Below, piece after piece: positions 25,840 through 34,475 of a DNA stretch of 64,000 bases. The notes under the pieces were generated by a model. It searched no databases. It saw only the letters and a program-made list of their open reading frames with translations, and was not told where the DNA came from. The translations under genes and the position numbers were made by a program. Position 1 is the stretch's first letter. Each line of letters begins with the position of its first letter. The stretch comes from Bifidobacteriaceae bacterium (lineage in GTDB: Bacteria; Actinomycetota; Actinomycetes; Actinomycetales; Bifidobacteriaceae), in contig JALCQC010000002.1 in the NCBI GenBank assembly GCA_022650895.1, positions 62,001-126,000 of the forward strand. The letters run 5' to 3'.

Positions 25840-27153
25840 ATGAAGTTATCGCGAAAACTTGTGGTTTCGAGTATTGCGGCTATCAGCACTCTGGCCACTC
25901 TTGGCCTTGCCGGCTGCGGTTCTTCCGAGACTGCGCAGGAGGAGAAGCCAAGCTCCATCAAGGTCTGGTATTACGAGGAAGATACCAGCGCAATGGGCAT
26001 CGCATGGAAGAAGGCGATTTCGGACTTCGAGAAGAAGACCGGCATCGACGTCAAATTCGAGAAGAAATCCTTCGAACAGATCCGTCAGAATGCAAGCCAG
26101 ATCCTTAACTCCGACGACGCTCCCGACGTGATGGAATACAACAAGGGCAACGCCACCGCCGGCCTGTTGGCAAGCCAGGGCCTGCTCAGCAACCTCAACG
26201 ACTACGTCTCCAAGTACGGCTGGGACAAGATCATCACCGGTTCTCTCGCCGCCACGGGAAAGTATGACGAAAAGGGCGTCATGGGTTCCGGCGACTGGTA
26301 CGGCATCACCAACTACGGTGAGGACGTCATCAATTACTACAACACCGACATGTTCAAGAAGTACAACATCAAGGTTCCGACCACGATGGCCGAGTTCGAG
26401 GACGCGCTGGCAAAGTTCAAGGCGGCGGGAATCACTCCGCTGGCCGAGGGCGTTCAGGAATACCCGCTGCAGCACCTGTGGTACCAGCTCTTCCTGTCTA
26501 AGGCAACGGATCAGGAAATCGAAAATTACCAGATGTACAAGGGTGATGTCGACTGGAATTCCGAAGCCATGACCTATGCAACTCAGACCATCAAGGACTG
26601 GGTCGACAAGGGCTACATCTCCAAGAACTCCACCGGTATGAAGGCCGAGGAGACCGGTCAGGCGTTCATGAACGGAACCAACCCGATCTTCTTCTCCGGC
26701 ACCTGGTGGTTCGGTCGCTTCCAGAACGAGATGAAGGACGTCAACTGGGAAGAGGCCAAGTGGCCTGATACCGATAAGGTCGTCGGATCCTCCGGCAACA
26801 TCTGGGTCATCCCAGAGAAGTCCACCAAGAAGGACGCTGCCGCACAGTTCATCGACATCACCATGGGCAAGGACATCCAGACCCTGCTGGGCAACTCCGG
26901 CGGCGTCCCGATCAATGCCGATACCTCCAAGATCACCGATGAGAAGAACGCAAAGCTTCTCAAGGAGTTCAAGGAGATCCTTGATAACGATGGCCTCGGA
27001 TTCTACCCCGATTGGCCAACCTCCACCTTCTATGACGACCTCAACGCATCGCTGCAGGAGCTCGTCAACGGCACCACCGATGTAAAGGGCACGCTGGCAA
27101 GCCTGAAGAGCAAATACGACCAAGGCGTCGCAGATGCAGGAGTAAAGGAATAA
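25840..27153 (+). CDS. ABC sugar-importer substrate-binding lipoprotein (importer C)
   Basis: This is a MalE-like binding lipoprotein of 437 residues. The basic N-terminus MKLSRK and a hydrophobic segment end in the lipobox LAGC, with the cysteine at residue 26, followed by a short Ser/Glu linker. AAAGGGG precedes the ATG. It opens the importer C operon, with two permeases and a GH31 alpha-xylosidase downstream. The tight coupling to a YicI-type xylosidase suggests its ligand carries alpha-xylosyl groups, such as isoprimeverose or a xyloglucan oligosaccharide. This is an inference from position. Hairpins after the gene would keep the permease level lower than the lipoprotein level. Confidence 0.92.
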   Translation: MKLSRKLVVSSIAAISTLATLGLAGCGSSETAQEEKPSSIKVWYYEEDTSAMGIAWKKAISDFEKKTGIDVKFEKKSFEQIRQNASQILNSDDAPDVMEYNKGNATAGLLASQGLLSNLNDYVSKYGWDKIITGSLAATGKYDEKGVMGSGDWYGITNYGEDVINYYNTDMFKKYNIKVPTTMAEFEDALAKFKAAGITPLAEGVQEYPLQHLWYQLFLSKATDQEIENYQMYKGDVDWNSEAMTYATQTIKDWVDKGYISKNSTGMKAEETGQAFMNGTNPIFFSGTWWFGRFQNEMKDVNWEEAKWPDTDKVVGSSGNIWVIPEKSTKKDAAAQFIDITMGKDIQTLLGNSGGVPINADTSKITDEKNAKLLKEFKEILDNDGLGFYPDWPTSTFYDDLNASLQELVNGTTDVKGTLASLKSKYDQGVADAGVKE

Positions 27154-27177
27154 CGGGAATAATCATTTCTCAATGAC

Positions 27178-27251
27178 AGAATTCCTCTCAGGAATTCTCT
27201 GCGGTGAACAACCGCATCACAGCACCGGGGCGCTGCCGTCAGTGGCGCCCC
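27178..27251 (+). terminator. Three consecutive hairpins between lipoprotein and permease genes
   Basis: AGAATTCCT-CTC-AGGAATTCT (27178-27198) is a perfect stem. GCGGT and ACCGC (27201-27215) form a second, and GGGGCGC with GCGCCCC (27227-27251) a third. Only a weak T-rich stretch follows, so partial termination or mRNA end protection is likely rather than full stop. Confidence 0.6.
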
Positions 27252-27292
27252 GTCTGCATCTTTCATAGCTTTTAACGATTGGATTGATCTCA

Positions 27293-28303
27293 ATGACTTC
27301 GCAAAGCACTATCACAGAGTCGGCGGGGCATGCGTCTTCACGGAAGGCAGCAAAGGGGACAAAGCTCTCGAAGGCTGCTCGGCGGGAAAAGGGAATGTCC
27401 CGCATTCCAGGGAATCCGTCACGCAAGTTCTGGGTTTATTTGATTCCGGGCGTCATCATGCTCGCATGGATCATTCTCGTGCCCACCGTTTGGAATTTCT
27501 ATCTCAGCTTCACCCACTACCGTGGCATCAAACCGCCGACATGGGCGGGTGGCTACAACTGGAACAAACTTGTCCATGACGCGACGTTCTGGATTTCGTT
27601 CCGTAACTCCATCTGGATGATTATCGCCATGGTGGTCATCCCCATTGTCTTGGGTCTGCTGGTTTCGTCTCTTCTCTTTGACGTCGTGCAGAAGAAGTTC
27701 GGCGCCAAGACTGCTTCAACGCTGCGAGCCGTCTACTATCTGCCGCAGCTGCTTCCTATCGCCGTCGCCGCATTGGCCATGGGCTGGATCCTACGCCCCG
27801 ACAAGGGAGCGTTGAACTCGCTTCTTCAGGCCATCGGGCTGGGCAATCTTCAGCACAACTGGCTGGGAAGTCCGGACACCGCGCTGATCTTCCTCATGAT
27901 CATCATGATCTGGATTCAGCTCGGCTACCCTGTCGTCATCTTCATGTCGGGACTGCAGCGCGTCGATCCGGAACTGTATGAGGCAGCCGATCTCGACGGC
28001 GCCAACTGGTTCCAGCGCTTCCGTGCGATCACCCTGCCATCCATCAAGCCGGAGATCTTCGTGGTGGCGCTGACCTGCACCATCGCAGCGCTGAAGGTGT
28101 TCGCACCTGTGTACATGCTGACCAAGGGTGGTCCAGGCACTTCCACGATGGTGCCGTCGTACTACTCCTACAGCCAGTTCTTCCAGACGCAGCAGGTCGG
28201 CTACGGCGCCGCCATTTCAACGGCTCTGACTGTCGTCATCGTCATCGTGTCCATCGTGTTCACCAACGTTCAGCAGAAGGCTGAGCGCGAGGATGAGGAG
28301 TAA
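27293..28303 (+). CDS. ABC sugar-importer permease, MalF type (importer C)
   Basis: This is the first permease subunit of importer C (336 residues). A cytoplasmic tail of about 45 residues rich in Lys, Arg and Ser precedes six hydrophobic segments, and the EAA loop is YEAADLDGAN. I chose the ATG at 27293; no strong ribosome-binding site is visible, and an in-frame TTG lies three codons upstream. The gene is separated from the lipoprotein by a hairpin-rich gap and from the second permease by only five bases, so the two permeases are co-translated. Confidence 0.9.
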   Translation: MTSQSTITESAGHASSRKAAKGTKLSKAARREKGMSRIPGNPSRKFWVYLIPGVIMLAWIILVPTVWNFYLSFTHYRGIKPPTWAGGYNWNKLVHDATFWISFRNSIWMIIAMVVIPIVLGLLVSSLLFDVVQKKFGAKTASTLRAVYYLPQLLPIAVAALAMGWILRPDKGALNSLLQAIGLGNLQHNWLGSPDTALIFLMIIMIWIQLGYPVVIFMSGLQRVDPELYEAADLDGANWFQRFRAITLPSIKPEIFVVALTCTIAALKVFAPVYMLTKGGPGTSTMVPSYYSYSQFFQTQQVGYGAAISTALTVVIVIVSIVFTNVQQKAEREDEE

Positions 28304-28308
28304 TCGCC

Positions 28309-29187
28309 ATGACTACCGCAACTGCACATTCGCAAGACTATAAGAAGCTCGCAAAGGTCAAGAAGAATCGCTCGGCCGGTGACTGGACGGCTCTCGTCAT
28401 CCTTATCGTCGGCGGCTTGGTGATGCTCTTCCCGCTCATCGTGATTCTGCTGAACGCCTTCAAGACGTCGGGGGATTACAACACTGCAGGCCCGCTTTCA
28501 TGGCCGAAGGAATTTAGCCTGACGGGAGTTGTCAAATTCTGGAATGCCTCCAACTTCCCCGAGAAGGTGTGGAATTCGGTCTGGACGTCCGGCTTGGTGG
28601 CGATTCTCGCCGTGCTGCTCTCCATCCTGAATTCCTTCGCTCTGGGTATTGGCCGTGTGAAGGGACGCCGCTGGATCGTTCTGCTCATCATGCTTGCCAA
28701 CATGATGCCACAGGAGGCGCTGCTTTACCCGCTGTACATCATGTTCAAGGCGATTGGGCTGTATAACTCGCAATGGACCATCGTCATCATCTTCACGGTC
28801 ATCCAGTCGGCGTTCGGAACGTACCTACTGTCGTCGGTGTACGGGACCTTCCCCCGTGCAATCCTGGAAGCTGCCACGCTCGACGGTGCGAGCCGCTGGA
28901 AGATCCTCAAGGACATCGTGTTCCCCATTTCGCGGCCGACACTGAGCGTGATGCTGGTGTTCTTCTTCATCTGGACGTGGAACGAGTACATGATCCCCAT
29001 GGCTTTCCTGGTGGACAATTCCACCCAGACGGTGCCGATCGCGGTTTCCGCGCTCTCCGGCGACAAGTTGATGGATGTCACGACTACTGCTGCGGCATCG
29101 CTGCTGAGCATCATCCCGACACTCATCTTCTTCCTGCTGTTCCAACGCACGCTGTCACGCGGCATCACTTCGGGAGCTGTGAAATAA
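28309..29187 (+). CDS. ABC sugar-importer permease, MalG type (importer C)
   Basis: This is the second permease subunit of importer C (292 residues) with six hydrophobic segments and the EAA loop at LEAATLDGAS. GAGGAG precedes the ATG. The stop codon is immediately followed by the ATG of the GH31 gene with no spacer, so transporter and xylosidase are expressed together. No ATPase gene is present in the operon. Confidence 0.92.
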   Translation: MTTATAHSQDYKKLAKVKKNRSAGDWTALVILIVGGLVMLFPLIVILLNAFKTSGDYNTAGPLSWPKEFSLTGVVKFWNASNFPEKVWNSVWTSGLVAILAVLLSILNSFALGIGRVKGRRWIVLLIMLANMMPQEALLYPLYIMFKAIGLYNSQWTIVIIFTVIQSAFGTYLLSSVYGTFPRAILEAATLDGASRWKILKDIVFPISRPTLSVMLVFFFIWTWNEYMIPMAFLVDNSTQTVPIAVSALSGDKLMDVTTTAAASLLSIIPTLIFFLLFQRTLSRGITSGAVK

Positions 29188-31563
29188 ATGAAATTTACAA
29201 ATGGATACTGGCTGAGCAAGCCCAATGTGGACGCTATCTTCGCCCGTGAGACCTATGAGGTCGAAACGGCGGAGGAGGATTCCGCTCTCACTGTGCTTGC
29301 AACCTCCAAATTCATCGGCGACCGTGCCGACACCTTGAACTTGCCGACCTTTGATTTCCGTATCACCTCACCGGGTGAGGGAATCATTCGCGTGCAGGCG
29401 AGGCATTGGGACGGCGCCGAAGAAGACCCGGGGTTCCCCTTCCCCGGTGAAAGCGAGAAACCGGCTGGCAAGGCCGCCGTGTCCCCGGATGGGGTCGGCA
29501 GTCTTACCAGCGGCCCGCTCACCGCGACGGTGTCGGACAAGGAACCATGGAATCTAGTGTTCAGCGCCGGTGGAAAGGTGTTGACGGAACTGGGCAACAA
29601 ATCGATATCCCGGTACAAGCTCAACGAGTTGTCTCCGGTGACATCGGAACCTTCCGGCCAGTTCGCGCCGACGGAATCGGGGCGCGCCTACGACGAGTCC
29701 CAGGTGTTCACCTCGGCCCAGCTTGGTCTGAGCGTGGGCGAATACGTCTATGGATTCGGAGAGCGTTTCGGGACGTTCGTGAAAAACGGCCAGAGCATCG
29801 ACACCTGGAACATGGATGGCGGCACCTCGTCGGAGCAGGGGTACAAGGACATCCCCTTCTACATGACGACGGGCGGCTACGGCGTGCTGGTGAACAACCG
29901 CGGGCACGTCTCGTTCGAGGTGGGCTCTGAAAACGTGGAGACCGTCCAGTTTGCCGTTCCCGGAGAATACCTTGATTTTCTGGTGTTCTACGGGCCGACT
30001 CCGAAGGACGTGCTGCGTCGTTACACCGGCCTGGTGGGGCGTCCTGCACAGGTTCCCGCGTGGTCATACGGCCTGTGGCTCACCACCAGCTTCACCACGA
30101 AGTACGACGAGAAGACCATCGCCTCCATGGTGGATGGAATGAGCGAACGGGGCATCCCGCTGAGCGCCTTCCATTATGATTCCTTCTGGATGCGCGAGTT
30201 CCGTTGGACGGACTTCGAGTGGGACTCACGGCACTTCACCGACCCCACGTCAACGCTCAAGAAACTGCATGATGAGAAGGGGCTGCACCTGTGCGCGTGG
30301 ATCAACCCGTACATTGCACAACGCGGTTCCATGTTCGCTGAGGCGAAGGAACACGGTTACCTTGTCCGCAAGCCAACCGGTGAAATTTGGCAGACCGATC
30401 TGTGGCAGGCGGGCATGGGGTTGGTGGACTTTACCAACCCGGAGGCGACCGCGTGGTACCAGGGCAAGATTCGCCATTTGCTGGAGCAGGGAATCGACTG
30501 CATCAAGACCGATTTCGGTGAGCGCATTCCCACCGACGTGGTCTGGTATGACGGCTCGAATCCTCAGGCCATGCACAACTGGTACACGCAGCTGTACAAC
30601 TCTGCGGTTTTCCACGTCCTCGAGGAAGTGAAGGGCAAAGGGCAGGCGGTGCTCTATGCGCGTTCGGCGACGGTGGGCGGTCAGCAACAACCCATTCACT
30701 GGGGCGGCGACTGCGAGTCGACGTTCAACGGCATGGCGCAGACGCTGCGCGGTGGCCTGTCTCTGGCGTCGTCGGGCTTCGGCTTCTGGAGCCACGACAT
30801 CGGTGGCTTCGAGGGGAAGTATCCCGATCCGGCGCTGTACAAGCGGTGGACGGCGTTCGGCCTGCTCGGTTCCCACTCCCGTTATCACGGCTCCACGGTG
30901 TACCGCGTTCCGTGGCTGTTCGATGAGGAGGACGCCAAGAACGGAGTGACCAATCCTCCGGGGCAGTCTGCCGTTGAGGTGGCGCGTAAGTTCACGCACC
31001 TCAAGCTCGATCTCATGCCGTACCTCTATCAAGTCGGTCTGGAGCCGCACGAGTGCGGGACTCCGGTCATGCGGTCCATGGTCATGGAGTTCCCTGATGA
31101 CCCGGCCACCTACACGCTGGACCGCCAATACATGTTCGGTCCCTCCCTGCTCGTGGCACCGGTGTTTACCCGTTCCGGCGAGGTGCAGTATTACCTGCCG
31201 GCAGGAACGTGGGTGAATTACTTCACCGGCGAGAAAGTCCGGGGTGGTGCTTGGCGTACCGAGACGCACGCCTATGATTCCGTGCCGCTGTGGGTGCGCG
31301 ACAATACCGTGCTCGTTACGAATCCCGGACACGACACGCCTGAATACACCTATGCGGATTCCGCTGTTGTCTCCGTCTTCCTGGATGAGGGTGAGTCGGC
31401 GGAAGCCGTCGTGACTGAGGCCGACGGATCCTCCACCGTATTCCGTGCGGAGAAGACCGCTGACGGCATCAAGGTCACCAGTTCCACGGGAGTTGATTTC
31501 ACGGCTCGCCTCGGCGTCGGTGACGGTGTGAAGTCCACGGAGGGCGTGGCGTATGTGCGCTAG
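29188..31563 (+). CDS. GH31 alpha-xylosidase, YicI type (copy 2)
   Basis: This is a 791-residue YicI-like alpha-xylosidase, cytoplasmic. The nucleophile is D442 in KTDFGERIPTD and the acid/base is D508 in HWGGDCESTF. It is clearly related to copy 1 at 19064 but carries about 40 more residues and differs around the acid/base loop, so the two may prefer different chain lengths or decorations. The ATG directly abuts the stop of the importer C permease, so it belongs to that operon. Co-expression with an importer implies that xylose removal is the first intracellular step for the sugar taken up by importer C. Confidence 0.92.
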   Translation: MKFTNGYWLSKPNVDAIFARETYEVETAEEDSALTVLATSKFIGDRADTLNLPTFDFRITSPGEGIIRVQARHWDGAEEDPGFPFPGESEKPAGKAAVSPDGVGSLTSGPLTATVSDKEPWNLVFSAGGKVLTELGNKSISRYKLNELSPVTSEPSGQFAPTESGRAYDESQVFTSAQLGLSVGEYVYGFGERFGTFVKNGQSIDTWNMDGGTSSEQGYKDIPFYMTTGGYGVLVNNRGHVSFEVGSENVETVQFAVPGEYLDFLVFYGPTPKDVLRRYTGLVGRPAQVPAWSYGLWLTTSFTTKYDEKTIASMVDGMSERGIPLSAFHYDSFWMREFRWTDFEWDSRHFTDPTSTLKKLHDEKGLHLCAWINPYIAQRGSMFAEAKEHGYLVRKPTGEIWQTDLWQAGMGLVDFTNPEATAWYQGKIRHLLEQGIDCIKTDFGERIPTDVVWYDGSNPQAMHNWYTQLYNSAVFHVLEEVKGKGQAVLYARSATVGGQQQPIHWGGDCESTFNGMAQTLRGGLSLASSGFGFWSHDIGGFEGKYPDPALYKRWTAFGLLGSHSRYHGSTVYRVPWLFDEEDAKNGVTNPPGQSAVEVARKFTHLKLDLMPYLYQVGLEPHECGTPVMRSMVMEFPDDPATYTLDRQYMFGPSLLVAPVFTRSGEVQYYLPAGTWVNYFTGEKVRGGAWRTETHAYDSVPLWVRDNTVLVTNPGHDTPEYTYADSAVVSVFLDEGESAEAVVTEADGSSTVFRAEKTADGIKVTSSTGVDFTARLGVGDGVKSTEGVAYVR

Positions 31564-31588
31564 CCTGCGCGACGCGTAATCGTAGTGT

Positions 31589-31627
31589 GACCGCAGCTTC
31601 CGAGTGGGGCGGCGGTCTCTCTTTCTT
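31589..31627 (+). terminator. Intrinsic terminator closing the importer C / GH31 operon
   Basis: GACCGC (31589-31594) pairs with GCGGTC (31612-31617), and TCTCTTTCTT follows. This marks the right end of the first glycan locus. Confidence 0.65.
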
Positions 31628-31837
31628 GGGTGTCGGCCCCCTTTGCCGATATCCATGCGATGATCCAATCGGCACAAGGGGCATTGCTAACCGCGGGGTT
31701 TGCAGTGCCCCTTCGTGTACGCGGAAGTTTTCTGTGCTGACAGAAGTGTGTGGTGATGAGGAAAGTGCGTGGGCGCAGGTTCGGAGGGATGGAATCGGCT
31801 CCGCGGGATTTTCGCCACCACGGGAGATACTGGACAC

Positions 31838-32818
31838 ATGACGAATCATGATGAGCTGACGCAGGATTCCCCGGAACCGGAAACTGTTCCCCAGACTCAG
31901 AAGGGCCATTTCGAGCTTTTGCCGGGACGCACACGCGATGAGGGATTCGTGGCGCTCGCCGCCACACCCATCGGCAACGTGGGCGATGCTTCCGCGCGCT
32001 TGGTCGGTCTGCTGGAGACCGCCGACATTGTCGCTGCCGAAGACACCCGTCGTCTCTATGATTTGGCGAATCGCCTTGAGGTACGCGTGGGTGGACGTGT
32101 GGTCGCCTATCATGACCATAACGAACGTGCCAAAGCGGATGGCTTGCTGGATGAGGTGGAACGTGGGGCAGTGGTCCTCGTCGTCTCGGATGCGGGCATG
32201 CCCACCATCAATGATCCGGGTCTTGCGATTGTCCGCAGAGCCATTGAACGTGGTCTGCCGGTCACTTGTGCTCCCGGCCCTTCCGCAGTTCTGGACGCTC
32301 TCGCTCTCTCTGGATTGCCGACAGACCGCTTCTGCTACGAGGGCTTCGTGCCGCGCAAGCACTCTGAGAGGATGCAGCGGTTCCGGGCTCTCCTTTCCGA
32401 ACCGCGCACGGTCGTTTTGTATGAGACCCCGCACCGCATCGAGGAGACCATGGAAGATCTCGCCTCCGTCTTTCCGCCTGATAGACCCATGGCGCTTGCC
32501 CGCGAACTGACCAAGGACTATGAGGAAGTGCGGCGGGGGACGGTCGGGAGTCTGCATGATTCCGTGGTCGAGGATCCTCCGCGCGGGGAGCTGGTACTCG
32601 TTCTTCAGGGGGCGTCCGAAGAAGAACTGATGAGTTCTCCCGCCGGCGTAGGTGTTCTTGACGTGCAGGCACTGGCGTCGCTGGCCCTTGAGCGTTCGGA
32701 GCAGGAAAAGATACGCATCAAGGACGCGATTGCCGAAGTGGTGGTAGAGCATCCGCTTCCCGATGGTTCGCTCATAAACAAGAAAGAGGTCTACAACGCG
32801 GTTCTCGCGCTGAAATAG
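31838..32818 (+). CDS. rsmI: 16S rRNA (cytidine-1402-2'-O)-methyltransferase RsmI
   Basis: RsmI methylates the ribose of C1402 of 16S rRNA with S-adenosylmethionine and fine-tunes the decoding centre. This 326-residue protein shows the tetrapyrrole-methylase fold motifs: LAATPIGNVGDAS near residue 37, AEDTRRLY, the loop VSDAGMPTINDPG and PGPSAVLDALALSGLP. An N-terminal extension of about 30 acidic and polar residues precedes the core. I chose ATG 31838; only a weak GGGAGA site precedes it, and the open frame upstream to 31769 lacks homology. It is a housekeeping gene convergent with the LRV-like gene and lies outside the glycan locus. Confidence 0.93.
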   Translation: MTNHDELTQDSPEPETVPQTQKGHFELLPGRTRDEGFVALAATPIGNVGDASARLVGLLETADIVAAEDTRRLYDLANRLEVRVGGRVVAYHDHNERAKADGLLDEVERGAVVLVVSDAGMPTINDPGLAIVRRAIERGLPVTCAPGPSAVLDALALSGLPTDRFCYEGFVPRKHSERMQRFRALLSEPRTVVLYETPHRIEETMEDLASVFPPDRPMALARELTKDYEEVRRGTVGSLHDSVVEDPPRGELVLVLQGASEEELMSSPAGVGVLDVQALASLALERSEQEKIRIKDAIAEVVVEHPLPDGSLINKKEVYNAVLALK

Positions 32819-32906
32819 CGCTGTGGACTCGGGTGGAACCTCGGCTTTCGTTTTCGTCGCTCTCACTGTTTTTCACTTCTTCCTGTTGTCTTCAAAATCT
32901 TTGTTC

Positions 32907-33398
32907 TCAAGCATCCCTGTTGCCATCCTTGCCATCCTCGAAGAGGACATGAAAACCCTCCTTCACACCGGGCCCGCCTCTCTGTGACACGTATTCCAGC
33001 AGCTCCGGTGACGCCGCGGGATTGGCGATGAGCCAGTGCCGAAGCTCGGGACACTGCCGTGCAATCTTCCACAAGATTCCGGCCGGAGCGAGGGGATCGA
33101 GCGCGCTTTCCACATTCAGCGGAAGGGGTGGTCGTGGCGGTGTCAGCAGCCGCGGCGATGACGGTGACTTCTGCGGTGTCCGGTTGAGGGCGTGGTCGAG
33201 GTGGACGTGGTGTTCCCGTCGCTTCTCATGTCTTTCGTGTCGTGTCGTGAGCGCTCGGCGTCTCCTTCGCGCTCGCTGCCACCAGGGCCAGTGCAGCCGC
33301 CAGCAACGCCGTCGCCAGTGCGTCTGCACCTCTTGCGGACGCCGTTTCTGTCCCTGCCCTCGCCGAGGGGGAGAATAATGCCGGTGGGGAAGGGTCAT
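32907..33398 (-). CDS. LRV-like hypothetical protein, possibly frameshifted
   Basis: The C-terminal 75 residues resemble one or two variant leucine-rich repeats: an aspartate-proline start, ILWKIARQCPELRHWLIANP, then SPELLEYVSQRG. Such repeats are common in bifidobacterial hypothetical proteins. GGAGG lies seven bases before the ATG at 33398, and that ATG overlaps the stop of the upstream AbiEi-like gene (ATGA), so the start is convincing. The first 90 residues, however, are rich in R, H and W and look like a shadow frame. In another frame of the same strand (about 33260-33340) an Ala/Leu-rich hydrophobic segment of about 16 residues appears, resembling a membrane anchor. Either two compensating frameshifts or a decayed gene are possible. 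Function unknown. Confidence 0.55.
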   Translation of the reverse strand: MTLPHRHYSPPRRGQGQKRRPQEVQTHWRRRCWRLHWPWWQRARRRRRALTTRHERHEKRREHHVHLDHALNRTPQKSPSSPRLLTPPRPPLPLNVESALDPLAPAGILWKIARQCPELRHWLIANPAASPELLEYVSQRGGPGVKEGFHVLFEDGKDGNRDA

Positions 33399-34315
33399 TC
33401 GAATTTCCTCCTTTCGGTTTCGAGATCCCTGAACACCGTCATGGCGTTCGAGAAGCCGGGCCAACGCGGGTTGGCCTTGAGAATGTGGCGGCAGGTTTCC
33501 ACCGGAATTTCGTAGTATTCGAGAAACAGGGCAAGATTTCCGAGTCCAATGGCGTTATCGAAGACCGTACGTGGAAGGCAGGCGACATCGACCGCCGTTC
33601 TCTCGGGCGAGGTGACGTACACGCCATTGAGACGTCGTTTTTGTCGAGGATCGATGGCGCGGTTGAGAACGGTGATATGTCGCCCGTAGCGCTCCGCCCG
33701 AAAATGTGAGGTACTCACAACGGCTATTTCGTGCGGCAGGGTCCCTCCCCTCCATATCCAATAGGCGATGAGCTCCGCAGCACAGGCTTTCGAGGGAACG
33801 AGCAGTCCGGCCACCTGCGCTCTTCCGTAAAGGCTCTCGGCCGCCGGTGTCAGGTATGCCGAAGAAGCGTCAAGGGCCACCGCAAGATGATGCCGTTCCA
33901 GGTGCGCAAGACACAGCGGACCGGGGAAAGCCTCGACGCTGAGAAACGGCGCCGTTTCGGAAGGAAGTGCTGTCGTCTGTGCTGCCGTCGGCACCGCCGC
34001 TGACACCGCCGTTGGCACTATCGTCGACGTTGCCGTTGCCGACGTCGATAGTGGCTTCATCGACCGCAGACGCTGTGGTCTGCGTGGATCAGTGCGGCTG
34101 GGTGGACGGCGAGAAGTGGCTCTGTCGTGGGAAGCAGCGGATCTCGTGGCTGAGGTGGGCGCTTGCCGCAGTGCCTGTGAAGGTGCTCGTTGTGCTGTCT
34201 GCTGAGTTATCTGTTGAGGCCCCTGTGAAGGTGCTTGTGGAAATGCGTGTGGAGATGCATCTGTCGGTATCGGCGGAGGTGAATCTGCCACCCGAAGTTT
34301 CTCTTCTCTCTTCAT
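33395..34315 (-). CDS. AbiEi-antitoxin-like hypothetical protein with a disordered N-terminus
   Basis: This is a 306-residue protein. Residues about 135-300 resemble the C-terminal region of AbiEi-type (type IV) antitoxins and related regulators: a WRGGTLPHEIAVVS stretch and the hallmark VTSPERTAVDVACLPR. The first 130 residues are Pro/Ala/Ser/Thr/Gln-rich and appear disordered, and the expected winged helix is not seen. No AbiEii-type nucleotidyltransferase toxin gene is adjacent. The stop overlaps the start of the LRV-like gene. The start at 34315 lacks a ribosome-binding site, so a leaderless message or a later start (for example Met at 34060) is possible. It is divergent from metG. Function unknown. 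Confidence 0.6.
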   Translation of the reverse strand: MKREEKLRVADSPPPIPTDASPHAFPQAPSQGPQQITQQTAQRAPSQALRQAPTSATRSAASHDRATSRRPPSRTDPRRPQRLRSMKPLSTSATATSTIVPTAVSAAVPTAAQTTALPSETAPFLSVEAFPGPLCLAHLERHHLAVALDASSAYLTPAAESLYGRAQVAGLLVPSKACAAELIAYWIWRGGTLPHEIAVVSTSHFRAERYGRHITVLNRAIDPRQKRRLNGVYVTSPERTAVDVACLPRTVFDNAIGLGNLALFLEYYEIPVETCRHILKANPRWPGFSNAMTVFRDLETERRKFE

Positions 34316-34475
34316 AGGTGGAAATTAACAAGACGGGGAGGTGTCCGCTGAGAAGGTGGAAGAGAGGGTGGATATGTGATCAAAAAATCCTGATCGGTAA
34401 TGCTGTGGAAAAACCCTGTGAATAACCATGTTTTTACGCTCCCTCATGTCCCCGCCGCCACAGATAATCAGCATC

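Noticed and set aside
33967-34317. Plus-strand open frame with Val/Leu-rich sequence
   Set aside because: It is a shadow of the Ser/Thr/Ala-rich N-terminus of the minus-strand AbiEi-like gene and has no ribosome-binding site.
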